From Streptomyces regalis (GTDB lineage Bacteria > Actinomycetota > Actinomycetes > Streptomycetales > Streptomycetaceae), in assembly GCF_001509475.1 (NCBI RefSeq), contig NZ_LLZG01000377.1, forward strand, positions 28,256 through 92,255: 64,000 nt of DNA, given 5' to 3'. The notes beneath the pieces are model-generated. The model did no database searches and was not told where the DNA came from. It worked only from the letters and a program-made list of their open reading frames with translations. The translations under genes and the position numbers were made by a program. Positions 34,130 to 43,908 of the stretch are shown here, one piece after another; position 1 is the first letter of the stretch; every line of letters starts with the position of its first letter.

Positions 34130-35035
34130 TCAGTCGAGGGTGAGGACGAGCTTGCCCCGGACATGCCCGGCGTCGCTGACCTGCTGGGCCGTGGCGGCCT
34201 GGTCGAGCGGGTAGGCGGTGACGGTGGTGACGACCTTGCCGGTCGCGGCGTCCTGGGCCAGCGCGGCCAGACCGGCGGCGGAGCGTTCCCGGGGACTGCT
34301 GGAGAAGGTGATGCCGAGCTGGTGTGCGCGGAAGTCGGCGATGGTGACGATGCGCTCGGTGCCGCCCCGCAGGGTGATGGAGTCCTCCAGGGCTCCCTTC
34401 CCGGCCAGGTCGAACACCGCGTCCACGCCGTCGGGGGCGAGCGCCCGGACCCGCTCGACCAGGCCCTCGCCGTAGAGGGTCGCGGTGGCACCGAGCGAGG
34501 TGAGGTAGTCCTGGTTGGCGGGGCCGGCGGTGCCGATGACACGCGCTCCGCGGGCCGTGGCCAGCTGGACCGCCAGGGTGCCGACCGCTCCGGCCGCGCC
34601 GTGCATCAGTACGGTCTCCCCGGCGACGACGCCGAGCAGGTCCAGGACCCGCTCGGCCGTCGCGCCCGCCACCGGCAGCGCGGCCGCGTGCTGCCAGTCG
34701 AGGCCGGCGGGCTTGGGGGCCACGGTGGTGGCCAGCGCGTACTGGGCGTACGAGCCGGTGTCCGACCAGCCCAGCACCTCGTCGCCCACCTGCATGTCCC
34801 GCACGCCCTCACCCAGGGCGTCCACCACACCGGCGAGCTCGTGACCGGGGACGGAGGGGAGCGGCGTGGGGAACACGGCCTCCAGTGCCCCGGAGCGGAT
34901 CTTGCCGTCCAGCGCGTTCAGCCCGGCCGCCTTGACGCGGACGCGGATCTGCCCGGGGCCGGGCTGCGGGATCTCGATGTCCGCCTCGTGCAGCACTTCC
35001 GTGCCTCCGAAACGGTCGAACAGGATGGCTCTCAT
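34130..35035 (-). CDS. Zinc-independent MDR quinone oxidoreductase
   Basis: A 301-aa medium-chain reductase. MRAILFDRFGGTEVLHEADI opens the GroES-like domain, VPGHELAGVVDALGEGVRDM continues it, and ETVLMHGAAGAVGTLAVQLA is the A-A-x-x-V-G-x-x-A NADPH site of the Rossmann domain. No structural-zinc Cys cluster, as in QorA/zeta-crystallin types. ATG 35035 with GAGGAG nine bases upstream is preferred over the GTG at 35062. It heads the leftward OYE/MarR group and has palindromes in its promoter. Confidence 0.9.
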   Translation of the reverse strand: MRAILFDRFGGTEVLHEADIEIPQPGPGQIRVRVKAAGLNALDGKIRSGALEAVFPTPLPSVPGHELAGVVDALGEGVRDMQVGDEVLGWSDTGSYAQYALATTVAPKPAGLDWQHAAALPVAGATAERVLDLLGVVAGETVLMHGAAGAVGTLAVQLATARGARVIGTAGPANQDYLTSLGATATLYGEGLVERVRALAPDGVDAVFDLAGKGALEDSITLRGGTERIVTIADFRAHQLGITFSSSPRERSAAGLAALAQDAATGKVVTTVTAYPLDQAATAQQVSDAGHVRGKLVLTLD

Positions 35036-35049
35036 GACGACTCCTCTCG

Positions 35050-35115
35050 TGTCACCACCCATTTAGGTGGCTGGACACATAACGAACGTAACAGCAAACA
35101 TGTGGCTAGCCAAGT
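35050..35115 (-). promoter_or_regulatory. Promoter with palindromes upstream of the quinone reductase gene
   Basis: CCACC (35055-35059) and GGTGG (35066-35070) form an inverted repeat, and TGGCTAGCCA (35103-35112) is a perfect 10-bp palindrome, with A+T-rich sequence between. These fit MarR-dimer sites, and the MarR gene lies in the same cluster. Inference from layout. Confidence 0.45.
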
Positions 35116-35320
35116 ATTGGCCGCTGGGGCTGCGCGAGATCGGTCACGGTCGCGTCGGTCTCCTCGGGGCGGCCGTCGAAGCGGGAGGCGCCCCGCCAGA
35201 GCGCGCCTTGCGCGGCCAAGGGCTACCTCGACCGGAAGCCGGACGGCCGGCCAGGCCCTGGCGGTGCGCGGTTCCCTTCTGGTTCAGGGCCCGGGTCAGC
35301 TCGCGGTTGGCTGCCCGAGC

Positions 35321-35692
35321 ATGGAGCCCGCCTGGTACACGGTGTGGGTCCAGGCCCCCGACCACGTGCGGCCCGTCGGCGGCGTCTCGTACGACGACGT
35401 ACCCACCACGTACCTGGAGCCGCCCTCCTCCGTCCAGCAGGCGCTGGGGCCGCGCCGTCCGTCCGGCTGGGTACTGGCGAAGACCGGCGGCCGCGGCCCC
35501 GACCGGGGCGTCGTCCACGCCGTCGACTGCGAAGAGGCCCCGGCCGGAGCACCGGTGCTGACCTGGGAACGGGCCCTGGACGCAGCCGAGCAGCAGGGTG
35601 CGCGGCTGTGCTCGCTGTGCGGCGCGGCCGCCGAACTCGATCCCCTTCTGAAGGGCTTCGACCGCGGTTTCAGCGGCGATGAGGAGCGCTGA
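35321..35692 (+). CDS. DUF6233-like protein, possibly N-terminally truncated
   Basis: A 123-codon frame from ATG (MEPAWYTVWVQAPDHVRPVG) to a stop at 35692. The later part (WVLAKTGGRGPDRGVVHAVD; LTWERALDAAEQQGARLCSL then CGAAAELDPLLKGF) resembles a Streptomyces-specific protein family that ends with a C-x-x-C plus L-D-P-L-L motif. Usual members are longer at the N-terminus, and upstream DNA (35160-35320) contains similar-looking but out-of-frame pieces such as GYLDRKPDGRPG. Role unknown. Confidence 0.5.
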   Translation: MEPAWYTVWVQAPDHVRPVGGVSYDDVPTTYLEPPSSVQQALGPRRPSGWVLAKTGGRGPDRGVVHAVDCEEAPAGAPVLTWERALDAAEQQGARLCSLCGAAAELDPLLKGFDRGFSGDEER

Positions 35693-35758
35693 CACTGCCC
35701 CAAGCCCGAGACTGGCCATCCCGGGCCGGATACGGGAGCGAGCACCACGCGTTTCGCC

Positions 35759-36690
35759 TCAGTACATGGTGAGCTGCTCGTGGTCGGGCAGGTCGTAGTG
35801 GGTGATGCGGCCGGCCTACGTCTCGTCGAACTCCTTCACCTCCTGGGCGTTGCGGACCAGGACGCGGTGGCGCGCCGGCTGCGGTGAGAGGGAGCCGACT
35901 CGGGGCACGGGCGCGCGATCCCGTACAACGAGTGATACCGGTCGCGCGAGTACAGAGGTACTCCGTAGGCGAAGTGGGCGGCCATGCTCGGCTTCTCGGG
36001 AATCTCCACTCGCAGTTGCTCCTCATGCCAGGCCCGATCGGCCACCGCGGCGAACAACTCCTCCATCTGCTCGCGGGACAGCCGACCCCACCACGCCCTC
36101 GCCATCTCCAGAGCCTGACGCTCCTTCTCCTCCTGCTCTGCCTGTTCACGCGCCCGGCGGGCCACCTCCTCAGCCCGGTGCTGGAGTAGCTTCTCCATGA
36201 GGACGCGGCGTTCTTCTTCCTGCACCTTGCGGCGGGCAGCGGCCTCTTCCGCACGACGACGCCGGTCCTCTTCCTCCCACTTCTTGCGGCGGAGTTCGGC
36301 CTCGGCTTCCTGCTGCTTCTTACGCTCTTCGGCTGCTTCCTTCGCCTTCTCCTGCCGCTGGCGCATCTGCTCGTGCTCCGTCTGAGCACGGGAAGACTGC
36401 CGCGAGGTCCACCACAGCTCCCGCCGGAAGGTCCAGTACCGGTCATCGACGACTCGGGTCACCCTCCGATAGCGCGGCAAGCTACGACAAGGGGAGAGCT
36501 GCCCGGAAGTTGAACACGGCGACTCCGTCGTCGACCACCCAGGATTCCTCCGCTTCCGGCGCCCGCACCCGCACGGCGGGCACGGCGCCGATTCACTGCG
36601 GCGGCTTCTTGTGCGGAGACACCCAGCACACGCTGATTCCTTCGGCGCGGTAGCGCGCCGTCCGGGCACGGATGTCGTCCACGATGACCA
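35759..36690 (-). pseudogene. CoiA-like coiled-coil protein, multiply disrupted
   Basis: The minus strand reads DDIRARTARYRAEGISVCWV then SPHKKPPQ, a stop (36595-36597), VRVRAPEAEESWVVDDGVAV, then a frame with a long charged coiled coil (EHEQMRQRQEKAKEAAEERK to about REQAEQEEKERQ) and MAAHFAYGVPLYSRDRYHSL. Further on, another frame gives RHRVLVRNAQEVKEFDET, an amber codon and HYDDLPDHEQLTMY-like sequence ending at 35759. The R-x-x-x-Y-x-x-x-G-I-x-x-x-W-V element is typical of CoiA-type nuclease-fold proteins. At least two stops and two frameshifts. The N-terminus is lost at the junction with the next pseudogene. Confidence 0.5.
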
Positions 36691-37559
36691 GGTGCTCGTC
36701 CTGGCCGAGGACGACCTGCTCATCCGCCTGGCAGACACCCGTCCCACAATCGCCGGCTCGGCGATCACCTCCGCCCCCGGCCGGCCTCCGACACCCGACC
36801 GCACACTCATGATCGGCTGGAACTCCCGCTCGGCAAAGATCATCACGCTGCTGGACTGCCTGGTCGAGCCCGGATCGCTGATCGACATCGCGGCCACTGA
36901 ACGCCCCGAGAACGAACTCCAGGAGCACTTGGAGAACCTCACCGTGGGCTACAAACCCTGCGAACCCACCCTCCGACCATCGCTGGAGTCCCTGGGACTG
37001 GACGGCTACCGCAACATCATCGTCCTGACCGATGGCGACATCGACCCCGAATCGGCCGATGCCCACACCCTGGTGACGCTGCTTCACCTCCGTGACATCG
37101 CCATCCGGTACGGCAGTCCGTACTCGATCGTCACCGAGATGAACGACGCCAACCGCGAGATCGCCCAGGTCACCAAGGCGGACGACTTCATCGTCAGCAC
37201 CAAGATAATCAGCCTCCTGCTGACCCAACTCGTCGAGGACCGCCACCTCCACGCCGTGTTCACCTACACCGGCGAACTTCGCAACAGTCATCGAGGCGGC
37301 CCGGCAACAGGGAGAGACAGCAATCGGCTACCGGATCGCGCGGCACAGCGATGAACCTCCGACCTACGGCATCTTCCTCAACCCCGCCAAGACCGCGCCG
37401 CTGTCTCTGAGCGAGGACGATGCCATCGTGGTACTCGCCGAGGACGGCCGCCCGGCCGTCATGATGCCCGCGGCCCGAGACGGACACGGCACCGGCGGCG
37501 CGGAGGCGGTACCGCCGTTCAGCCCCGGCCCCGGGCCGTCCGCACCGGGTCCTTCCTGA
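36675..37559 (+). pseudogene. CASTOR/POLLUX-type ion-channel protein fragment
   Basis: DDQVLVLAEDDLLIRLADTR, TLMIGWNSRSAKIITLLDCL and DIAATERPENELQEHLENLT match the cytoplasmic RCK-like region of CASTOR/POLLUX channels, with NIIVLTDGDIDPESADAHTL as the second Rossmann motif. The transmembrane N-terminal half is missing. Near 37265 the frame breaks and continues ATVIEAARQQGETAIGYRIA to a Pro-rich end at 37559. The missing residues there imply a deletion. Head-to-head with the CoiA-like pseudogene. Confidence 0.6.
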
Positions 37560-37702
37560 ACGCCCAGGGCATCTTGGGTTCCGTGCAGCCCGGATGGTCC
37601 TGCGTCAAAGTCCACCGCCGTCCGAGCGACTTCGGCTGCGGAGACGGGTGAATCGTGAGGTTTTGCCTTTTGCTCCGGCGTTGCAGAGGTCATATCCGGG
37701 CC

Positions 37703-38171
37703 ATGCAGACGCGATCCGACTTCCGCATCATCCGATTCAACGAACGTCTCGGAGACCGCAGGCCCCCCCAGTAATTTCAACCCTGGGTCGTCTCACTATG
37801 CCGGGCAGGAGACGTCCGAGAAGCGATTCGAGGTGGACCGGGAGCCCGTCGGGGACGGCTACCTGGTGATCCAGGTGTACGGGGTGGACTTCCGCACACA
37901 CCGCGTCCTGGTGAACGGCGAGGACCTTCCGCAATTCGACATTGCCAGTCAGCAGCCGGGAAGGCCGGTCTGGGAGACCTGGCTGGACCCGATCGAAGAA
38001 GGCATCCTGCGGAGGGGGCGGAACACGATCCGGATCATGCACGGCTCGACACCCCAGCCGGACAACTTCATCGTCGGGAACGTCGTCGTCCATTGGCGCG
38101 AGGAGGCCGACGGCTCCGGAGGCGACGGGTACGACAGGTACCGGAACCGCGACGATCACGGCGATTACTGA
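37703..38171 (+). pseudogene. Unknown small beta-rich protein, frameshifted in a C7 tract
   Basis: From ATG 37703 the frame reads MQTRSDFRIIRFNERLGDRR then PPQ stop. The C7 run at 37763-37769 is the break: with six Cs the frame continues PSNFNPGSSHYAGQETSEKR and FEVDREPVGDGYLVIQVYGV to a stop at 38171, about 155 aa. The C-terminal body (VLVNGEDLPQFDI; RRGRNTIRIMHGS; FIVGNVVVHWRE) looks like a single lectin/jelly-roll-type beta sandwich. No family name recalled with certainty. Could be a true mutation, a slippage switch or a sequencing error. Confidence 0.55.
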
Positions 38172-38252
38172 CCCACTGCCGACGGCCCGGGGCATCCGAC
38201 GGGAACCGCCGCCGAGCCGAGGCACTGCGCGTACGGTGTTGGCCCCGCCGGA

Positions 38253-39410
38253 TCAGGCCAGGTCGATCCCATGGACGGCGTGGAGGACCCCGATGTCGGG
38301 CAGATCGGTACCCTGGATGGCGAGGCGGTCAGCGGTGTAGGCACCGGTGTTCAACAGGGCCAGGCCGTGCGCGGCGGTGTCGGCGGGGAGCGAGGCGTCG
38401 AGCCACAGCCTGGACGGTGTGCAGGTCGAGTCGGCCACGTGCCATTGCCGCCATGCCTGGCCGGGGCGGGGAAGACGGAGGGGGATCGGGGGGTAGGAGC
38501 GGTCGCTGGTGGGGCGTAGGACGTTGCCGGAGATCGCGGTGATCAGCCGGCCTCGGCCGTCCTTGTGGCAGGCGGAGATGACGTCGGTCAGCACGATCGC
38601 CGCGTCGGCGAACACGAACCGGCCGGGCTCCAGCAGGAGCCGGTAGCGGCACGGTGCGCAGTGCGTCATGGGCAGCGTCGGCGAAGTGCTCGCAGGAAGA
38701 GCCCGCCCGCTCCAGCATGTCGCGCGCCTCCAACCCGCCGCCCAGGTTGAGGACCCTCAACGGGTTCCGTGCGCGGTCGCGAACGCGGCCGCGAGGTCTC
38801 CCATCCGCTCGGCGAGTGCGGCGAATTGCTCGACGTAGGTGCATCTGCACAGCTGGTGGGCGTGGAGGCCGGCCAGGTCCAGGTGCGGTGAGGCCGCCGC
38901 ACGCTCCAGCAGCGCGTACGCTTCGTGCGGGGTGGAGCCCAGCTTGGAACGCTCGGAGAAGAAGTCGTCCGCGGGTAGCGGATTGACCCGGATCGCCACC
39001 GTAGGACGCACCCCCAGGCGCCGCGCATGCCACTCGGTACGCTCCAGCTCTTCTGCACCATCCACCCCGAGCAGCACCTCCCGTGCGGCCAGCAGCCTGG
39101 AGGTGACCGGGAGACCGGGCGACGCTGTCGGCGATGATCCGCCGACCGGTGAAGCCCAGGCGGCGGGCCAGCCGCCATTCGAGATCGGTCATGATCTCGA
39201 TGCCGGCTCCGACCGCCCGCAGGCGCGGCGTGGCAGGTACAGCAGCAGCGGGCATCTGCCGTCCCACTGCCGGGCCACCGGCGCCCCGTCCACGAGCAGG
39301 CCCCGGCGGTCGTATCCGAGGTAGGGAATCAGCCGCCCGATCTGCCCGATCTCACGCTGGGAGAACGTGTCGGGCCCGGTGCGGGCCAATGACCGCGACA
39401 CACCCGCCAC
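38253..39410 (-). pseudogene. PLP-dependent ornithine/diaminopimelate-type decarboxylase, several frameshifts
   Basis: Pieces in three minus frames: QREIGQIGRLIPYLGYDRRG (near 39360), ADSVARSPGLPVTSRLLAA-type sequence near 39110, GVRPTVAIRVNPLPADDFFS with LGSTPHEAYALLERAAASPH and GLHAHQLCRCTYVEQ (39077-38820), VLNLGGGLEA (near 38750), then LLLEPGRFVFADAAIVLTDV and LLNTGAYTADRLAIQGTDLP to 38253. The order and motifs (IRVNP, G-L-H-x-H, L-N-L-G-G-G, E-P-G-R) are those of fold-III alanine-racemase/decarboxylase enzymes. At least three frame changes, so inactive. Confidence 0.7.
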
Positions 39411-39863
39411 AACAGTGCCTCACATCCTGTTGGTTCAGCTGCTGGCACTGCCCCGGCCAGGTCTTGCGCGGCCCTCGCTCTGCTCAAGGAGCACACGCGC
39501 GCCCGCACCTCGCATTCCGGGCGTGTGCGGTCTGGGCGTCCACGGCGTGGGTGGGACGCGCCAGGGCTCCAACTGGTGACTGCGGTGAGGACGTGCGGTG
39601 TTCGTGGTGGCGGCTACGTCCCCTGCGCCTGTCACGTTGTGTTGACCTGTCGGTGTCACCTGCTGGCTGACGTACGTGTCCTCTGAACAGCTCTTTTGGC
39701 CCGGGAGGGGGCGCGAGGGGCGCACTTTGGCGTGAGCGGCGCCCTCGTGCGCCGCTCACGTCAATTACTCACCGTGACTGATTACTGGTAGTTATGTGCA
39801 CGGAACGTGACGACCCTGATGGTCGACGCGTCGATCGCTCGTGCGAGTAGGAAGAGGTATGTG
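39411..39863 (+). promoter_or_regulatory. Upstream region of the 2-methylisoborneol operon, with hairpin
   Basis: 453 bp without a gene. CGTGAGCGGCGC (39731-39742) pairs with GCGCCGCTCACG (39749-39760), a 12-bp stem with a 6-nt loop, followed by A+T-rich TCAATTACTCACC and GATTACTGGTAGTTATGTGC (39780-39799) that may hold the promoter (TAGTTAT as -10). The hairpin may insulate the operon or be part of its control. Confidence 0.45.
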
Positions 39864-41294
39864 ATGTCGATCGAGACCCGGACAGCCCCGTCGGGCGCCG
39901 AGGCGGCGCAGCAGCAGGAGCAGCAGAGCCTCAGCACCGCGGCAGCGCGCAATCTGGCCACGACCACCAAGTCCGAGCCCCAGATGCAGGGGATCAGCTC
40001 GCGCTGGCTGACCCGGATGCTGCCGTGGGTGAACGTGCCGGGCGCGACCTACCGGGTCAACCGCCGGCTGTCGTACACCCTGGGTGACGGCCGGGTCTCC
40101 TTCGTGAAGACCGGAGCGAAGGTCCAGGTCGTCCCGGCCGAGCTCGGTGAACTGCCGCCGCTGCGCGGCTTCACCGACGACGACGCGCTCGGCGCGCTGG
40201 CCGAGAAGTTCGTGCAGAAGGAGTACGAGCCGGGCCAGGTCATCGTGCAGGCCGGCCGCAAGGCCGACCACGTGTACCTGGTCGCGCACGGCAAGGTGGA
40301 GAAGATCGTCGACGGCCCCTACGACAACGACGAGTCGGTCGTCGGGCTGCTGGCCGACGGGGACGCCTTCGGCGGGCAGGCGCTGGCCGAGCCCGGCAAG
40401 AAGTGGGACTTCACCGCGCGTACGGTGACCGCCACGACGATCCTCGCGCTGCCGCTGACGGCGTACAAGACGATCGCCGAGCGGCACGAGAAGCTGCGCG
40501 CGCATGTGCACATGATCAGCTCCAACGGCCACCGGAAGCTGAACAGGTCCGGCGAGGCGGAGATCGCGCTGAGCTCGGGCCACACCGGCGAGGCCACGCT
40601 GTCGCAGACCTTCGCTGACTACGAACTCGCCCCGCGCGAGTACGAGTTGAGCGTGGCGCAGACGGTGCTGCGGGTGCACAGCCGGGTCGCCGACCTCTAC
40701 AACGAGCCGATGAACCAGACCCAGCAGCAGCTGCGGCTGACCATCGAGGCGCTGCGCGAGCGGCAGGAGCACGAACTGGTCAACAACAAGGACTTCGGCA
40801 TGCTGCACAACGCCGACTTCGACCAGCGCATCTCCACCTTCTCGGGCCCGCCGACCCCGGACGACCTCGACGAGCTGCTGGCCATGCGGCGCAAGACCCG
40901 CTGCTTCCTCGCCCACCCCAAGGCGATCGCCGCGTTCGGCCGTGAGTGCAACAAGCGGGGGATCTACTTCGGTGGCGTGGAGCTGCACGGCAACCATCTG
41001 CCCGCCTGGCGCGGGGTGCCGCTGCTGCCGTGCGGCAAGATCCCGATCAGCAAGCAGGGCACCTCGTCGATCATCGCGATGCGCACCGGCGAGGACGACC
41101 AGGGCGTGATCGGCCTGTACCAGACCGGGATCCCGGACGAGGTCGAGCCCGGCCTGAATGTCCGCTTCATGGGCATCGACGAGAAGGCGATCATCTCCTA
41201 CCTGGTCAGCAACTACTACTCGGCGGCCGTCCTGGTACCCGATGCCCTCGGGATTCTGGAGAACGTGCAGGTCGCCCGCTCGAACGGGAGCTGA
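39864..41294 (+). CDS. Family 2B encapsulin shell protein (EshA-like) with cyclic-nucleotide-binding domain
   Basis: A 476-aa protein from ATG 39864. The N-terminal part ([40 protein letters not shown]) begins the HK97-type shell fold. A cNMP-binding insertion follows at about 85-205 ([58 protein letters not shown]), then the shell core resumes ([60 protein letters not shown]). This order is that of family 2B encapsulins, whose best-known cargo is 2-methylisoborneol synthase, encoded next. It forms a protein nanocompartment; a nucleotide ligand may gate it. Confidence 0.9.
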   Translation: MSIETRTAPSGAEAAQQQEQQSLSTAAARNLATTTKSEPQMQGISSRWLTRMLPWVNVPGATYRVNRRLSYTLGDGRVSFVKTGAKVQVVPAELGELPPLRGFTDDDALGALAEKFVQKEYEPGQVIVQAGRKADHVYLVAHGKVEKIVDGPYDNDESVVGLLADGDAFGGQALAEPGKKWDFTARTVTATTILALPLTAYKTIAERHEKLRAHVHMISSNGHRKLNRSGEAEIALSSGHTGEATLSQTFADYELAPREYELSVAQTVLRVHSRVADLYNEPMNQTQQQLRLTIEALRERQEHELVNNKDFGMLHNADFDQRISTFSGPPTPDDLDELLAMRRKTRCFLAHPKAIAAFGRECNKRGIYFGGVELHGNHLPAWRGVPLLPCGKIPISKQGTSSIIAMRTGEDDQGVIGLYQTGIPDEVEPGLNVRFMGIDEKAIISYLVSNYYSAAVLVPDALGILENVQVARSNGS

Positions 41295-41299
41295 CGGCG

Positions 41300-42640
41300 G
41301 TGTCGCTGATCTCTCGGATCACCGCACCCGCCGCGAGTGATGACGTGGCGTGCCTGGTGCGGGCGCTGCTCTCGGCGGGTGTGCCGGCCGAGCCGCGGTC
41401 ACCGGTGCCCGCGAAGGCGTCGCACGGCCAGCGACTGCCCTCCGCCGCTACCGGGCTGGGTACGTCGGCGGCACGGATCTCCTCCGGCACGGGCCTGGCC
41501 GGAATCCGCACCGCGACCAGCGGCGCCGCATGTGCCGCCGCACCCACCCTCCCTCTGCCGCCCCCGTCGCCCACCCGGCCGACCGTGCCCGTCCTGCCCA
41601 CCGGCCCTACCGGCCTCGGCACCTCCGCGGCCCGCCCGGCGCAGGCTCCCCGAACACACCGGGACTCGGCACCGGCGGATCCGGCACCCCGGCTGCACTG
41701 CCCGCCCGCCGTCCGCGACGACCGGGCCCTCGGCGAAACCGTCACCGAACGCCTCGTCGCATGGGCCGAGGAAATCGGGATCTACCCCGGCCAGCTCGAC
41801 AAGATCCGCACGGCCGACTTCGGCCGGCTGATCATGCTCGCGCACCCGGAGTCGGACGACCCCGACCGGCTGCTGGCAGCGGCCAAGTGCGCGCTGTCGG
41901 AGTGGGCCGTCGACGACCACTACGTGGACGGAGAGGTGGAGGAGGCCCGGCACGACCTGCTCGGCCAACGGCTTGCCATCGCTCACTCGGTGATCGACCA
42001 GGCGAACCTCCCACTGGCGTACGCGGGTCAGTTGGAGGAGGTCGTCCAGGCGGACCCGGTCTGCCGGGCCCTGCGGGACAGCCTGCGCAACCTCCACTCG
42101 TACGCGACGACCTCACAGGTGCGCCGGCTGCGCCACGAGCTGGGCATCATGTTCGTCGCCTACGGCCAGGAGGGGGTCTGGCACACCAAGGAACAAACCC
42201 CGCCGGTCTGGGAATTCCTGATGCACCGGCACGAGAACAGCTTCATCCCGTGCATGGTGCTCATCGACGCGGTCGCCGGCTACGAGCTGCCGTACGGCGA
42301 GTTCGCCGACCCCCGGGTCCGCCGGGCGTTCACCCTGGCCGGCACCGCCAGCGTGATCGTCAACGACCTCTACTCCATGGGCAAGGAGGACCCGACGGAC
42401 TTCAGCCTGCCGAGACTGATCGTCGCCGAGGACGGCTGCTCGCTGGAGGAGGCCGTCGACCGCACGGTCGACATCCACAACGAACTCATGCACACCTTCG
42501 AGGCCGAGGCCGCCGCCCTCGCCCTGACCGGCTCACCGGAACTGCGCCGCTTCCTGGCCGGCACCTGGGCCTGGCTCGGCGGCAACCGGGAGTGGCACGC
42601 CAGCAGTGGCCGCTACCACGGCGAGGCGAACGCCGCCTGA
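41300..42640 (+). CDS. 2-methylisoborneol synthase (terpene cyclase)
   Basis: A 446-aa class I terpene cyclase that converts 2-methylgeranyl diphosphate to 2-methylisoborneol. Residues 1-130 are Ala/Pro/Thr-rich and disordered with repeated TGLGTSAAR/I blocks, the cargo-loading type of extension. The catalytic domain has the acidic motif AVDDHYVDGEVEEA and the second Mg2+ motif VNDLYSMGKED (N-x3-S-x3-E), and ends with GNREWHASSGRYHGEAN, whose Arg-Tyr pair senses diphosphate. The GTG start at 41300 lies five bases after the encapsulin stop. Product assignment rests on the neighbouring methyltransferase. Confidence 0.92.
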   Translation: MSLISRITAPAASDDVACLVRALLSAGVPAEPRSPVPAKASHGQRLPSAATGLGTSAARISSGTGLAGIRTATSGAACAAAPTLPLPPPSPTRPTVPVLPTGPTGLGTSAARPAQAPRTHRDSAPADPAPRLHCPPAVRDDRALGETVTERLVAWAEEIGIYPGQLDKIRTADFGRLIMLAHPESDDPDRLLAAAKCALSEWAVDDHYVDGEVEEARHDLLGQRLAIAHSVIDQANLPLAYAGQLEEVVQADPVCRALRDSLRNLHSYATTSQVRRLRHELGIMFVAYGQEGVWHTKEQTPPVWEFLMHRHENSFIPCMVLIDAVAGYELPYGEFADPRVRRAFTLAGTASVIVNDLYSMGKEDPTDFSLPRLIVAEDGCSLEEAVDRTVDIHNELMHTFEAEAAALALTGSPELRRFLAGTWAWLGGNREWHASSGRYHGEANAA

Positions 42641-42701
42641 CCACAGGCCCGTTCACGGCCGACCGCTATCCCATCCACACGAGTAAGGACCTGTACGACT
42701 C

Positions 42702-43577
42702 ATGTCCCGTATTTCGACGCAGATGGAGGACATCGCCATGGGCGACGTCCTGCGCACCGACTACCAGAAGTCCGTCGCCGCCTACTGGAACGCCGAGAAG
42801 GACCCGGTCAACATCAAGCTCGGTGAGGTCGACGGCCTCTACCACCACCACTACGGCCTCGGCGACTACGACCCCTCCGTCCTGGCAGGCCCGGCCGACA
42901 CCCGCGAACAGCGCATCATCGAGGAGATGCACCGCCTGGAAACGGCCCAGGCGGAGGTACTCCTCGACCACCTCGGCGACATCACCCCCGGCGCCCGCCT
43001 CCTGGACGCCGGCTCCGGCCGCGGCGGCACCAGCATCATGGCCAACGCCCGCTTCGGCTGCCACGTCGATGGCGTCAGCATCTCCGAGCAGCAGGTCGCC
43101 TTCGCCAACGACCAGGCCGCAAAGCGGGGCGTGGCCGACAAGGTCCGCTTCCACTTCCGCAACATGCTCGACACCCGCCTGGAGTCCGGATCGCGCCGCG
43201 CGATCTGGACCAACGAGACGACGATGTACGTCGACCTTTTCGAACTCTTCGCCGAGTTCTCCCGCCTGCTGGAGTACGGCGGCCGCTACGTCTGCATCAC
43301 CGGGTGTTCCAACGACGTCACCGGCATGCGCTCCAAGGCCGTCAGCAAGATCGACGAGCACTACACCTGCAACATCCACCCCCGCAGCGAGTACTTCAAA
43401 GCCCTCGCCGCCAACAACCTCGTCCCCATCCAGGTCATCGACCTGACCCCGGACACCATCCCCTACTGGGAACTGCGCGCGAAGTCCTCGGTGGCCACCG
43501 GCATCGAGGACCCCTTCCTCACTGCCTACAAGGAGGGCAGCTTCCACTACCTCCTGATCGTCGCCGACCGCATCTGA
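42702..43577 (+). CDS. Geranyl diphosphate 2-C-methyltransferase
   Basis: A 291-aa SAM-dependent enzyme that methylates C2 of geranyl diphosphate to give the substrate of the preceding cyclase. ARLLDAGSGRGGTSIMANAR is the SAM-binding motif I. The N-terminal YQKSVAAYWNAEKDPVNIKL and GLYHHHYGLGDYDPSVL lids and IWTNETTMYVDLFELFAEFS match GPPMT rather than generic sterol methyltransferases. ATG 42702, 61 bp after the cyclase. The three genes form one operon for the earthy odorant 2-MIB. An alternative start ATG 42738 cannot be excluded. Confidence 0.93.
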   Translation: MSRISTQMEDIAMGDVLRTDYQKSVAAYWNAEKDPVNIKLGEVDGLYHHHYGLGDYDPSVLAGPADTREQRIIEEMHRLETAQAEVLLDHLGDITPGARLLDAGSGRGGTSIMANARFGCHVDGVSISEQQVAFANDQAAKRGVADKVRFHFRNMLDTRLESGSRRAIWTNETTMYVDLFELFAEFSRLLEYGGRYVCITGCSNDVTGMRSKAVSKIDEHYTCNIHPRSEYFKALAANNLVPIQVIDLTPDTIPYWELRAKSSVATGIEDPFLTAYKEGSFHYLLIVADRI

Positions 43578-43874
43578 CCGTCGGTGCTGCGGTCCGTGCA
43601 TCCCCGGTGGGGCCCGGACCGCAACGCCATTCAGCCCAGGAACGTCACCTGTACGAGCAGGCTCTGTGGTTTGCCTGTGAGGCGCTGGTCGAAGAAGGCG
43701 ATGCTATGGGCCCTCGCCAGAGCCGGACAGATGACAGCCCAGGCCATGAACCATCGAGAGCGCATCCCTTCTTGCCGGCATCGCGCAAAGGATGGGATGG
43801 ACCAGAGGCTCCTGCCAGTTGAGAGGTTTCTGCCAGCGGATGGCCTGGCTCTGCGGATACCCCCTCAGGCGCAT

Positions 43875-43908
43875 CCGTGGTGTCCGGATGGACCTCCGGA
43901 CACCACGG
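43875..43908 (+). terminator. 14-bp hairpin downstream of the 2-MIB operon
   Basis: CCGTGGTGTCCGGA (43875-43888) pairs perfectly with TCCGGACACCACGG (43895-43908) around TGGACC. There is no T-run. It is positioned to end transcription before the flavoprotein gene. The surrounding 43578-44036 has no supported gene; one piece (HLYEQALWFACEALVEEGDA, near 43640) looks like a helix of a lost protein. Confidence 0.55.

Noticed and set aside
39792..40997. A minus-strand frame of about 400 codons opposite the encapsulin
   Set aside because: Antisense shadow; no motif, and the plus frame is a known family.
41350..43446. Plus-strand frame of about 700 codons spanning the cyclase and methyltransferase
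   Set aside because: Out-of-frame shadow; the two enzymes in the proper frames have complete motifs.
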